Assembly (NCBI GenBank): GCA_965221795.1
Contig: OZ244914.1
Location: forward strand, 2,728,001 to 2,792,000
Origin: VYFG01 sp965221795
GTDB lineage: Bacteria; Pseudomonadota; Gammaproteobacteria; Arenicellales; Poriferihabitantaceae
DNA length: 64,000 bases
Reading direction: 5' to 3'
In this document: piece after piece, positions 46,126 through 55,212 of the stretch
Layout: every line of letters begins with the position of its first letter
Position numbering within the stretch: position 1 is the first letter of the stretch
The notes under the pieces: generated by a model
Told to the model about the DNA's origin: nothing
Database searches by the model: none
The model's input: only the letters and a program-made list of their open reading frames with translations
Position numbers and translations under genes: made by a program

Positions 46126-47574
46126 ATGATCCGAACCGGAGAGGAGTATCGCGCCTCGTTGCGAGATGGCAGGGAGGTCTACATGGATGGCAAGCGTGTG
46201 GAGGATATTACCGTGCACCCACAGTTCAAGCCGCTGATTGATGTGCGAGCACGCATTTATGACATGCAGCATGAAGACTCGACCAGGGATATCATGACCT
46301 TCGAGGAGAATGACGAGCGATTTCCGGTCGGGAACCAGATTCCCAAAACACAGGAACACTGGCATGCCAAGCGGCGGGCCGTGGACCGGGTTATGCACGA
46401 TATTCAGGGAGTGGTGACCCGGGTTGGGGACGAAACCGTGGGCGAGATGTGGTCTTTGGCTGACGGAGCGGACATTCTCAATGAGATTGATCCCCGGTTT
46501 TCCAGGAACATCCACCATCATATCCGTCTCGCCGTGGAGCAGGACCCGTTTCATGTATCCGCCAATACGGACCCGAAAGGAGATCGTTCACTGCGGCCTC
46601 AGGATCAGGACCCGGATATGTTGACGCACGTGGTGCGGGAGACAGACGCCGGAATCGTGATCCGTGGAGCCAAGTATGAAACGGCAGCAGCCTATTCGAA
46701 TCAGGCTTTTCTGAAACCCACCATTGCCAACTGGGGAGATGCCCGATACTCGGATTATGCCTTGGGCTGTATCGTGAAAATGAATGCCCCGGGGGTACGG
46801 CATATCTGCCGAGCCGGGTTTCAGAAGGAAGGCACCGCAGAGGATTATCCGCTTTCCAACCGGTTTGACGAGGTCGACACCCTGATGGTGCTGGACGATG
46901 TGCTGATTCCCTGGGAGGATGTCCTGTTTTACCAGCATACCCGGGCGGCAGCGTTCATCCGCACCACTTTGCACCGTTACTCGGCTTTGCCATTTGTGCA
47001 ACGCCTGATTACCTATGCCGACATGATGATCGGGGTGGCCCTCTGGAATGTGAAGCAAACCGGGCTGGAAAAACAGCCCGCTGTACAGGAAAAACTCGCC
47101 CAGCTGGCAGTTTATCGTGAAGGAATCCACGCACATCTTACTGCCGCGATCGCCTTGGCTGAGGAGAGTCCTGGAGGGTTCCTGATGCCGAATCAGTCCA
47201 TGCTGATGACCGGCCGGGTGCATGCCTGCACCAATCTGCCGGCCATGATGCACCTCGCACGGGAGCTGTGTGGCGGTCAGATTTGTGTTACCCCCGATCT
47301 GGATACTTTCTCGGCGACAGAGACCGGGCCGTGGATGCGAAAGTTTTACAGTATCAATGAACATTGGCAGTCGGAAGACCGACGTAAACTGTTGGCTTTT
47401 GCCAGGGACTTGCTGAATTCCGGATACGCGGGTCACCGGCTGACGTTTCACCTGTTCGCACAGTCGCCACCGTTTGCGCACCTGGCGGCCGTCTATCGGA
47501 ATTTTGGTTGGGATGGGCCATTGGACTTTGTCAAGGACGCGGCCGGCATGTCAGACCGGATTCGGGACAAATAG
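46126..47574 (+). CDS. HpaB/4-hydroxyphenylacetate 3-monooxygenase-family oxygenase component
   Basis: 482 residues, the usual size. It begins MIRTGEEYRASLRDGREVY, the N-terminal signature of HpaB-type flavin-dependent oxygenases, and continues with YDMQHEDSTRDIMTFEE, KMNAPGVRHICRAGF and DVLIPWEDVLFYQHTRAA, ending in FYSINEHWQSEDRRKLLAFA. These enzymes use FADH2 from a separate reductase to hydroxylate aromatic or related substrates. The reductase is most likely the divergent fusion protein. The next gene, an amine dehydrogenase-like flavoprotein, begins 11 bases after its stop. The exact substrate is not evident; phenols, pyrroles and CoA thioesters all occur in the family. Confidence 0.88.
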   Translation: MIRTGEEYRASLRDGREVYMDGKRVEDITVHPQFKPLIDVRARIYDMQHEDSTRDIMTFEENDERFPVGNQIPKTQEHWHAKRRAVDRVMHDIQGVVTRVGDETVGEMWSLADGADILNEIDPRFSRNIHHHIRLAVEQDPFHVSANTDPKGDRSLRPQDQDPDMLTHVVRETDAGIVIRGAKYETAAAYSNQAFLKPTIANWGDARYSDYALGCIVKMNAPGVRHICRAGFQKEGTAEDYPLSNRFDEVDTLMVLDDVLIPWEDVLFYQHTRAAAFIRTTLHRYSALPFVQRLITYADMMIGVALWNVKQTGLEKQPAVQEKLAQLAVYREGIHAHLTAAIALAEESPGGFLMPNQSMLMTGRVHACTNLPAMMHLARELCGGQICVTPDLDTFSATETGPWMRKFYSINEHWQSEDRRKLLAFARDLLNSGYAGHRLTFHLFAQSPPFAHLAAVYRNFGWDGPLDFVKDAAGMSDRIRDK

Positions 47575-47585
47575 TTGAGGGGTCG

Positions 47586-49676
47586 ATGGGCAGGCGGATG
47601 ACCCGGGATCCCCGCTACGATATTCTGTTCGAACCTCTGGAGATTGGGCCGGTTCGGGCCAAGAATCGGTTTTATCAGGTGCCGCACTGTAATGGAGGTG
47701 GGTATCGGGATCCCTCTGCGGTAGCTGCCATGCGTCAGGTCAAGGCAGAGGGGGGCTGGGGAGTGGTTTTCACGGAGCAGGTAGAGTTGCACCATACCTC
47801 GGAAATCACCCCATATATTGAGCTCAGGATCTGGGACGATAAAGATGTCCCCATGCTGGCCAACATGGCTGATGGCATCCATGAATATGATGCCTTGGCA
47901 GGGATTGAACTCACCTATTCAGGGATCAACGGCCCCAATCTCTATACCCGGGAAGTGCCGATGGCACCAACCGCACTGCCGGTTCGGACTTTCACCAATG
48001 ATCCGGTGGCTGCGCGTGCCATGACCAAGAGGGATATTCGGGATCTGCGTCGGTGGCATCGGGAGGCATGCCTGCGTGCCAAAACCGCGGGTTATGACTT
48101 GATTTGTCTGTATGGTGCGCATGGGTTCGGTGTGATCCAGCACTTTCTTTCCCGGCTGACCAATCATCGACAAGATGAATATGGGGGGTCGCTCGAGAAT
48201 CGATCTCGTCTGATGCGGGAGTTGGTAGAAGAATGCCGTGATACGGTGGGAGACCGCTGCGCCATTACTTTGCGCCTGTCACTGGAAGAGTTGACGGGCG
48301 ATATGGGGTTGGCGAACTCGGAACTGAGGGACCTGATCGCCATGCATGCCGAATTGCCGGATCTGTGGGATCTGGCCCATGGCAGTTGGGAAGATTGTTC
48401 GGGACCCTCCCGGTTCCGGGAGGAGGCCGCGCAGGAAGAACTCGTTTCCGGGGTTCGATTGTTGACACAAAAGCCGGTAGTCGGGGTTGGACGATTCACT
48501 TCACCCGATACCATGGTGAGGCAAATCCGGTCTGGAGTGCTTGATTTGATCGGGTGTGCCCGACCGTCGATTGCGGACCCCTTCCTGCCGCGGAAAATCG
48601 AAGAGGGGAGAGTTGACGATATCCGTGAATGCATTGGCTGCAATATCTGTATTGTTGGTGATATGACCATGTCGGTATCCCGCTGCACCCAGAACCCAAC
48701 TTTCATGGAGGAATGGCGCCGGGGATGGCATCCAGAGCGTTTTGCCCCCAAAGGGGAAAGCACTTCTGTGCTCATTGTCGGTGCTGGTCCGGCGGGACTG
48801 GAGGCGGCAAGAGTGCTGGGTGAAAGGGGCTATGAGGTCACATTGGCGGAAGCGGAGCGGGAGATCGGCGGTCGAGTGCGGTTGGAGCGGCAACTGCCGG
48901 GATTGTCCGCTTGGGGACGGGTGGTGGACTATCGTCGCTACCAATTGGACCGTATGGTCAATGTAAACATCTATCTCGACAGTGCGCTGGATGCGGACCA
49001 GGTGCTGGAATTGGGTTGTTCCCATGTGGCGGTGGCTACCGGGGCTTCTTGGCGGCGAGACGGCGTAGCCCGATTCCATGTCCGGCCGATTCCTGTGGAT
49101 CCCGGCACTCGGGTCTACACGCCGGATGACCTGATGCGGGGTAACTTGCCGACGGGGAGAGTGGTGTTATATGACGATGATCATTACTACATGGGGGGAG
49201 TACTGGCGGAATTGATGATGAAGCAGGGGGCCCGGGTTACACTGGTGACGCCTGCCGCCCTGGTTTCTGAGTGGACCCGAAATACCCTGGAGCAGGAGGC
49301 TATTCATCGTCATCTGTTGGCACTGGGAGTGACTCTGGTCTTCAATCGTGCGGTGTCCGGCATGCGTCGGGATGGAGTGGAAACCGTCTGCCGGTATACG
49401 GGCGAACGTCAATTCCTGGAGGCAGAAGCGGTTGTTCTGGTGACGTGTCAGCAGAGTCATGACCTACTTTGGGACACCTTGGGGGCCAAAGAAAACCAGT
49501 GGGCAGATGCCGGGGTCCGATCGGTCCAACCCATTGGAGATGCTGCTGCCCCTGCTCCTATTGCCTGGGCCACGTTTGCCGGCCATCGGTATGCCCGGGA
49601 TCTGGACGAAGATCGGCCCGAAGGAATCCTGCCGTTTCGGCGTGAAGTGATTCAACCTGCTGCTGGAGTTCGCTGA
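47586..49676 (+). CDS. Histamine/di- or trimethylamine dehydrogenase-family iron-sulfur flavoprotein
   Basis: 696 residues from the ATG at 47586, preceded by GAGGGG. An old-yellow-enzyme barrel with FMN-linking Cys35 (NRFYQVPHCNGGG) leads to a [4Fe-4S] set Cys349, 352, 355, 367 (ECIGCNICIVGDM...SRC) and an ADP-binding fold (VLIVGAGPAGLEAARVLG). The three substrate-pocket positions read Gln65, Trp268 and Asp359. From memory, trimethylamine dehydrogenase has Tyr-Trp-Trp and histamine dehydrogenase Gln-Trp-Asp here. It therefore probably oxidises histamine or another non-trimethyl amine to aldehyde plus ammonia or amine. Same operon as the HpaB-type oxygenase. Confidence 0.9.
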   Translation: MGRRMTRDPRYDILFEPLEIGPVRAKNRFYQVPHCNGGGYRDPSAVAAMRQVKAEGGWGVVFTEQVELHHTSEITPYIELRIWDDKDVPMLANMADGIHEYDALAGIELTYSGINGPNLYTREVPMAPTALPVRTFTNDPVAARAMTKRDIRDLRRWHREACLRAKTAGYDLICLYGAHGFGVIQHFLSRLTNHRQDEYGGSLENRSRLMRELVEECRDTVGDRCAITLRLSLEELTGDMGLANSELRDLIAMHAELPDLWDLAHGSWEDCSGPSRFREEAAQEELVSGVRLLTQKPVVGVGRFTSPDTMVRQIRSGVLDLIGCARPSIADPFLPRKIEEGRVDDIRECIGCNICIVGDMTMSVSRCTQNPTFMEEWRRGWHPERFAPKGESTSVLIVGAGPAGLEAARVLGERGYEVTLAEAEREIGGRVRLERQLPGLSAWGRVVDYRRYQLDRMVNVNIYLDSALDADQVLELGCSHVAVATGASWRRDGVARFHVRPIPVDPGTRVYTPDDLMRGNLPTGRVVLYDDDHYYMGGVLAELMMKQGARVTLVTPAALVSEWTRNTLEQEAIHRHLLALGVTLVFNRAVSGMRRDGVETVCRYTGERQFLEAEAVVLVTCQQSHDLLWDTLGAKENQWADAGVRSVQPIGDAAAPAPIAWATFAGHRYARDLDEDRPEGILPFRREVIQPAAGVR

Positions 49677-50550
49677 CACGGGTCACGCCCATTCTTCATC
49701 TGTAAGGATGACTTGTTCTCTTTGTGTCGACCTGCCTTGTGGGATCACGGATTGGGGTTTGGCGATGAGTTCGGCCCTGAGGGATTTCCTGTTGTACCGT
49801 CTATTTGGCCCGGAACGCATGCATCCCTACCAGGCATCTACTCGCTTCCTGTTGGGGACGAGTAGATGCTTGGTATCGTGGATGCGGTATTTTATCTGGC
49901 TTGTGGAGCAATTCTAGCGCCTGGTCCTGCAGGGTGAGTCGACTACACAGGTGGCGGGAGATACGGTAACTCGCTGGTGCATGTTATGGACTGCGGAAAG
50001 TGCCACTGACCGTCTGTTTGGTTTTGGCATTCGCAGATTTCTTTCCGAGCGGTAGTTGCGCAACGGTACTTCGGGCGATCAGGTGAACCTCAGGATTTCG
50101 GTTTGGTAGTCGATCAAGGTCTGATGCCGCTTTTCGGCCCTGACCCTCTCGAAGCGGGTGGCGGCCAGCACCTTGCTATCCAATCAGGCCACGGCATGAC
50201 CGCTTCGGCCCGCAATCGGCGATGGCCTGCTGTTCCCACCCGCCGAGCGCATGATGCACTCTCATGATCCATTTCGAGACCGTCGACTCGGTGATCCGCA
50301 CGCCCGGGATCGTGGTGGCTACAGCAAGGTCACCGAGTATCACGAGAAGTAATCGATTCTCTCTTCCCGGCTTCGACATCCCGCTAGGCCATGCCAGCCT
50401 TCCACTTGGTCGTATCTGCCACAACCGATCCACTGCTGAGTCTCAGCGCAATTTGCATTCACGATATGTACAAAAGACCCTGAGTGTTAGGGATTCCTCA
50501 ACCGGTTTCCGAAGCAGTCCGACAGGCTTCCGTTGTCGATCCAGCCCGGG
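49677..50550. other. Decayed, gene-poor region
   Basis: About 870 bases with no frame that fits a known family. Broken stretches on the minus strand, such as VLAATRFERVRAEKRHQTLI and WIMRVHHALGGWEQQAIADC, look like former coding DNA, perhaps transposase debris, but the parent is not identifiable. A strong hairpin at 49830-49873 is listed separately. Confidence 0.45.
49830..49873. repeat. 15-bp near-perfect inverted repeat (hairpin)
   Basis: CCAGGCATCTACTCG (49830-49844) pairs with CGAGTAGATGCTTGG (49859-49873), one mismatch, around a 14-base loop. No T-run follows on either strand, so it is not an ordinary terminator. It lies 150 bases after the amine dehydrogenase gene; it could be an insertion-element end or mRNA-stabilising hairpin. 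Confidence 0.7.
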
Positions 50551-51233
50551 TCAGCTGCTGTCGCATCCCAGGGCCTGCCTTGTGGCGGTGGTGGTGCTGA
50601 ACCGGCTTCCGCCCCGCGTGCCGTAGCACATACATTCCTGAATGTCCTGCTGTGTCTTGGCAATCGCAAAACATCCGAAACCTCCAGTCTTACTAAAGTC
50701 TAGTTGTAGCTCGCCCCCAACTACAACTAGCTTCTGCTCCGCATTCGAGAACTGGCCCCGCGTCTTGAAGCAGAGGCGGACTACAGGAGTTGCAGGACTC
50801 CCGACATACAGGTTGATAACATAACGTGCATTTTTCTCTAGACTTCCAAATGTAACAATACGTGAGTTTATGGTTTGGGATGAACTGACTGGACCAAGAT
50901 CGATCGGTTGCGCTGCCGTTCCATTCGGGTTTTTTTGCACAGTGATCCCAAGCCGAGCGAAGGTGGTTCCTGCTCTCCCAGACAAGCTTCTATACCGGCT
51001 TAGTGTCATTTCTGGCAGCCTAACCTGTACAGCGTTGCTTGACGGACTGCCACTATTGTGCGTTATTTGGCTTGCGCTTGCCTGAGTCTCTGACCAGCCC
51101 CCTCGTGTGCAGGCATCCGCCCCGGTGGTCGCTGGGATGACCAGCTGGGCCTGCACCGGCCATGCGAGGGCCGCAAGCAGCAGGAGGGTTGCTAGTTTAG
51201 CGAGGGGGGGGGGGGGGGTAAAATGATGACCAT
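50551..51233 (-). CDS. Putative secreted protein, frame interrupted by a G/C homopolymer in its signal peptide
   Basis: The body (from about 51200 down) begins LAKLATLLLLAALAWPVQA, a typical signal peptide tail with an AQA-type cleavage site, then QLVIPATTGADACTRGG. It has Ser/Thr-rich stretches and six or more Cys, including QECMCYG, suggesting a disulfide-bonded extracytoplasmic protein of about 200 residues. No family recognised. The only ATG with a good ribosome site (AGAGGA, about eight bases before 51233) reads MVIIL then five Pro. With the 15 C given it ends at a TAG four codons after the tract; with 16 or 13 C it is in frame with the signal peptide, 227 residues. Confidence 0.7.
51204..51218. 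repeat. G15 homopolymer (C15 in coding sense) at the start of a secreted-protein gene
   Basis: Fifteen G on the plus strand. In coding sense it lies five codons after the ATG at 51233. Length 15 is out of frame by one; 13, 16 and 19 are in frame. Position and behaviour are those of a translational phase-variation tract. Confidence 0.85.
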
Positions 51234-51428
51234 GGCTTGGATCCTCTAGTTGTAAGGTGGCCCCATGGTATCGGATATGCGGCTCGGAATCAAATTACAT
51301 TTTCAAACTGAGACACTACCCGGGATCCCTATTCCATTGCCGTTGACCTGTCGGCGGGAAGGCGCAGCGCAATTGGTCACAACACCGTGCGAGGTAGGAA
51401 ACAGCGATAGGACCGGCAACTCTATAAA

Positions 51429-51462
51429 TTGACATGTCAATATGAATAAATTAACATGTCAG
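51429..51462. promoter_or_regulatory. Paired TGACATGTCA-type palindromes, likely operator of the betaine-type operon
   Basis: TTGACATGTCAA at 51429-51440 is a perfect palindrome. A near copy TTAACATGTCAG follows at 51451-51462. Their centres are 22 bases apart, about two helix turns, so two dimers could bind the same face. They end 34 bases before the first gene. The GntR-type regulator encoded at the end of this operon is the obvious candidate. The 200 bases further upstream show nothing else. Confidence 0.6.
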
Positions 51463-51495
51463 AATTATCTTGCTCAACACCTTTGGTAGGAGAGA

Positions 51496-52464
51496 ATGAT
51501 GCACAAACTATCCCAACTGATCATCGGTATCGCACTCATATTGGCAACCCTTGCCAATGCCGGAGCGCAGAGTCTCGTTCGAATTGCGGAACCAAACTGG
51601 GCCAGTGGTCGAGCCATTGCAGGACTTATCAAGGTCGTCATCGAGGATAAGCTCGGTGGGGTCGCCGAACTCGTTCCCGGGACTAATGCGGTCATCTTCA
51701 AGGCAATGGACCGTGGGAAAGGTGAGATTGACGTTCATCCGGATGTCTGGCTGCCGAACCAGTCGAACTTTACGACCGAGTATGTGGATGAGAGGAATAC
51801 CGTTGCCCTCAGCAATCATAGTTATGACGGGATTGCGGGATTCTGTGTGTCCCGAGCGTTCAGTGAGGCGCATGGCATCCGGTCAGTTTTCGACTTGGCA
51901 ACCCCCGAAGCAGCGGCGTTAACGGACCGGGACGGGGACGGTATGGGGGAAATTTGGGTGGGAGCCCAGGGTTGGGCTTCGACCAAGGCCAATTCCGTGA
52001 AGGTCCGCGACTACGGCATCACGAATTTTTTCGAGCCCATCATTGCCGAAGAGGAAGTAGCCAGCGCATCTATCAAGGATGCAATCAATAAAGGGGAAGG
52101 ATACGTATTCTATTGTTATGCCCCCCACTTCAATTGGTTCATTTTCGACATGGTGATGCTGGAAGAACCGGAATTTGAGGAGGCAAAGTACAAGATGATT
52201 CAGCCGGCGGAAGATCCGGACTGGTTCGAGAAATCCAAAATCACGACGGGCGATAAGCCAAAGACAATCCATGTTGGATATTCAAAGACGCTGGAACAAC
52301 GCGTTCCGTCGATTGCCAATTTCCTCTCGAACATCGCACTCGATACCGAAACGGTGAATGGTTGGACACACGAAATTGTGGTGCTCAAAAGGGATAGCCA
52401 GGAGGTTGCTCGTGCATGGGTAGCGGAAAACGCGGAGCGGGTTGATCGCTGGCTCGGTCTATGA
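51496..52464 (+). CDS. Glycine-betaine/proline-type ABC transporter substrate-binding protein (OpuAC/ProX-like)
   Basis: 322 residues; the start ATG follows AGGAGAG. A signal peptide (LSQLIIGIALILATLANAGA) is followed by SLVRIAEPNWASGRAIAGLI, the N-terminus of the OpuAC domain, with GEIDVHPDVWLPNQSNF and a KAKTIHVGYSKTL-like KPKTIHVGYSKTL region. Aromatic residues (Trp in PDVWLPN, Trp and Phe in HFNWFIFDM) could form a quaternary-ammonium cage. It captures betaine-like ligands in the periplasm. First gene of the operon at 51496-58575. Confidence 0.9.
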   Translation: MMHKLSQLIIGIALILATLANAGAQSLVRIAEPNWASGRAIAGLIKVVIEDKLGGVAELVPGTNAVIFKAMDRGKGEIDVHPDVWLPNQSNFTTEYVDERNTVALSNHSYDGIAGFCVSRAFSEAHGIRSVFDLATPEAAALTDRDGDGMGEIWVGAQGWASTKANSVKVRDYGITNFFEPIIAEEEVASASIKDAINKGEGYVFYCYAPHFNWFIFDMVMLEEPEFEEAKYKMIQPAEDPDWFEKSKITTGDKPKTIHVGYSKTLEQRVPSIANFLSNIALDTETVNGWTHEIVVLKRDSQEVARAWVAENAERVDRWLGL

Positions 52465-52614
52465 TGGATGCCCTCTGCTGTGTTAGCGTTTGATGGTATA
52501 AGTGTGCAGACGGCTTCGGTGATTGAATGCGGACATTCAGGGTGGGCGTGGAAGTGCGGGGCGATCATCGCCCCGCACCCCATGAAGTCATAAGCAGCAC
52601 ATGGAGAAGTCGGT

Positions 52615-53679
52615 TTGCTGACTGAAGCGGACACCGCCATCGAAGTTTCGGCTGTATGGAAAATTTTCGGCAAAGCGCAACGCGAAGCGTTGGATGCCAT
52701 TCGACGTGAGGGCCTGACCAAGGCCAATGTGCTGGAGCAGTATGACTGTGTGGTCGGGGTGTCGGATGCCACATTCCGTGTCAGGAGAGGAGAAATTTTC
52801 TGTGTCATGGGACTATCCGGCAGTGGAAAATCCACTTTGGTCCGGTTGATCAACCGCTTGCTGACACCGACGGATGGGAAAGTATGGGTCGGCGGCCAGG
52901 AGGTCACCGCCATGGATGATGCGTCGCTGATGGTCCTTCGCAATCGCCATGTTGCGATGATTTTTCAGCATTTCGGGTTGTTACCGCATCGCTCGGTCCG
53001 CGACAATGTTGCCATGCCATTGGAGATCCGGGGAGTCAGTGAAAACGAACGGTGGGAAGTGGCGGAACGGGTACTCCGAATGGTTCATCTTGCCGATTGG
53101 CAGGACCGGTTCGCCCATGAACTGTCAGGTGGTATGCAACAGCGTGTAGGCCTCGCACGCGCCATCGCAGCGGACCCCGATGTCCTACTGATGGATGAGC
53201 CCTTCTCCGCGCTGGATCCCCTGATTCGGCGTCAGTTGCAGGAAGAGTTTATGCAATTGGCTGAGGTGATGAAGAAGACCACAATCTTCATTACGCATGA
53301 CCTCGATGAAGCCATCCGGGTCGGCGACCGGATTGCGATCATGAAAGACGGTGCCATCGTGCAGATTGGAACGGCTGAAGAAATCGTGACCCATCCAGTG
53401 GACGATTATGTGACCGATTTCGTGGCGGGAATCTCGCGTATCAACTTGATCAGAGCGCATTCGATCATGCGTCCTCTGGCCGAGTTTGAGTCGGTACATG
53501 GACGCTTCCCCGAAGCGGGTCCCAGGATGCGTGACGATGCTACGGTTGGTGAACTGATCCGGGAATCGGTGAAGTGTGATCAGCCCATTCGAATCGTTGA
53601 CCCAGAGGACCGGATAATTGGTGTCGTTTCCAAAGATGATCTGCTGCGCAGTGTGATGGATGGGGGAGGAGTCGAGTGA
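52615..53679 (+). CDS. Glycine-betaine/proline-type ABC transporter ATPase with CBS-like tail (ProV-like)
   Basis: 354 residues. Start is a TTG with GGAG nine bases ahead; no better start exists. It keeps Walker A MGLSGSGKSTLVRLI, signature LSGGMQQRVGLARAIA, Walker B VLLMDEPFSALDPLI and the H-loop TIFITHDLDEAI. The last ~100 residues (ATVGELIRESVKCDQPIRIV, then IGVVSKDDLLRSVM) are a CBS-type module, which in OpuAA senses ionic strength. The Q-loop IFQHFGLLPHRSV fits the ProV group. It powers uptake with the permease that overlaps its stop by four bases. Confidence 0.93.
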   Translation: MLTEADTAIEVSAVWKIFGKAQREALDAIRREGLTKANVLEQYDCVVGVSDATFRVRRGEIFCVMGLSGSGKSTLVRLINRLLTPTDGKVWVGGQEVTAMDDASLMVLRNRHVAMIFQHFGLLPHRSVRDNVAMPLEIRGVSENERWEVAERVLRMVHLADWQDRFAHELSGGMQQRVGLARAIAADPDVLLMDEPFSALDPLIRRQLQEEFMQLAEVMKKTTIFITHDLDEAIRVGDRIAIMKDGAIVQIGTAEEIVTHPVDDYVTDFVAGISRINLIRAHSIMRPLAEFESVHGRFPEAGPRMRDDATVGELIRESVKCDQPIRIVDPEDRIIGVVSKDDLLRSVMDGGGVE

Positions 53680-55196
53680 GCCGGACGAATCATAGCGTGA
53701 TTACGGAGAGCGAAGAGAACCGTGCCCGATTGATTGGCGAATTCGTTCAAAGTGGTGCCAGCTACTATACTCGGGAATTCCAACGTATTGGCAATAGCTC
53801 CCGCTTTACCTGGAGCTTCAATGTAGCGGCTGCGCTGCTGGGCTCCGTGTGGTTTGGTATCCGCAGTTTGTGGGCCGCATTTCTGGTTTTTGTCATACTG
53901 GAGACGTTTGCCATCGTTCAAATCGTGCGAGGCGTGTTTGGTGATCTGGCAGCTTCCCATTTGGCCAGATTGCCCGGAATTGAACAGACGCTCGCAATGC
54001 GTTACCAGCAACTGGAGGCTGCCAAGGTGGCGGGGGACGATGGCAAGGTCGAGACATTCGAGAGCGCTATTGCCTCTCTGGAGCGTGCGGTCGAAGGCAT
54101 TCAGACAGCCGCACAAGAGGCCGAGGCTTCCGCGGTCTGGCTCGTCTTGAGTGGGATTCTGATTTTTCTGGTCATAAAAGTCATTCAGGGTATCGTGGCC
54201 AATATCGCGTTCCGGAAGCGCTACACCCGCTGGCGTTCTGATCGCACCCTGAAATCCGGCATTGATCCTCTTCAGACCGCGTTCAGTGCGATTCTGATGT
54301 TGCTGATTTATATCACTTGCGCCCTTCGATTCGGCGGGACTTCGGAGATCGAGCTTCTGAAAAGTTTTCCGACCGAGAGAGGGGTGCAGGCTGCTGCAGC
54401 GGATGCCATCAAAACCGGAATGACCAATACTGCCTTGCAGGCGGAGTGGTTCTTCGATGGCATGGTGTTCGGTATCAATACGATTCTGGACGGTTTGGAG
54501 GTTGTGTTCACACAGACGCCATGGCCGGTGATGTTTGCGATCGTCATTCTCTTGACAGGGCTATCGGCCGGCTGGCGCACTGCAATCTTCTCGGCGGGAG
54601 CTCTAACTTACCTGGGATACCTTGGGTTCTGGGACAAGTCGATGAAGACGCTTGCATTGCTGGGTACAGCGGCCGGCATCAGTATCTCGCTGGGGATTCC
54701 GCTTGGCATTCTGTGCGCTCGCAAACCTCGGCTCTATACATGGATCCGCCCCGTTTTGGACTTCATGCAGACCATGCCGGCATTTGTATACCTCATTCCA
54801 GTCATTGCCTTTTTCGGCACCGGGAAGCCGGCAGCGATTGTGGCGACGATGATTTTTGGCGGCTCTCCAGTGGTCCGTTTGACCGTTTTGGGGTTGCGCA
54901 GTGTGCCAGAATCCGTGCGTGAGGCGGCGATGGCTTTCGGCGCATCCAGAAAATACCTGCTCTGGAAAGTTGACCTTCCGTTGGCAATGCCCTCCATCAT
55001 GGCGGGGATCAATCAGACCATACTGTTGAGCCTGGCGATGGTTGTCATTGCCTCACTCATTGGTGCCAAGGGCTTGGGTGAGGATGTGCTGGAGGCCCTC
55101 CAGTATGCATCGGAGGGTCAAGGCATTCTCGCCGGATTCGCGATTCTATTCTGCGCCATGATCCTGGATCGAATCATCCAGGGCAAACGTCGATAG
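53676..55196 (+). CDS. Glycine-betaine/proline-type ABC transporter permease with long N-terminal extension (ProW-like)
   Basis: 506 residues, GTG start overlapping the ATPase stop. The C-terminal ~220 residues are a normal permease with the EAA loop SVREAAMAFGASRKYLLWKV near residue 408 and helices to the end. The first ~270 residues are unusual for ProW: at least two membrane segments (about 48-86 and 150-176) flank a hydrophilic, helix-forming stretch (EQTLAMRYQQLEAAKV, then SAIASLERAVEGIQTAA) at 108-150 that may form a coiled coil in the cytoplasm or periplasm. Confidence 0.9.
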   Translation: MSRTNHSVITESEENRARLIGEFVQSGASYYTREFQRIGNSSRFTWSFNVAAALLGSVWFGIRSLWAAFLVFVILETFAIVQIVRGVFGDLAASHLARLPGIEQTLAMRYQQLEAAKVAGDDGKVETFESAIASLERAVEGIQTAAQEAEASAVWLVLSGILIFLVIKVIQGIVANIAFRKRYTRWRSDRTLKSGIDPLQTAFSAILMLLIYITCALRFGGTSEIELLKSFPTERGVQAAAADAIKTGMTNTALQAEWFFDGMVFGINTILDGLEVVFTQTPWPVMFAIVILLTGLSAGWRTAIFSAGALTYLGYLGFWDKSMKTLALLGTAAGISISLGIPLGILCARKPRLYTWIRPVLDFMQTMPAFVYLIPVIAFFGTGKPAAIVATMIFGGSPVVRLTVLGLRSVPESVREAAMAFGASRKYLLWKVDLPLAMPSIMAGINQTILLSLAMVVIASLIGAKGLGEDVLEALQYASEGQGILAGFAILFCAMILDRIIQGKRR

Positions 55197-55212
55197 TGGA
55201 GGGGATCGGCGG

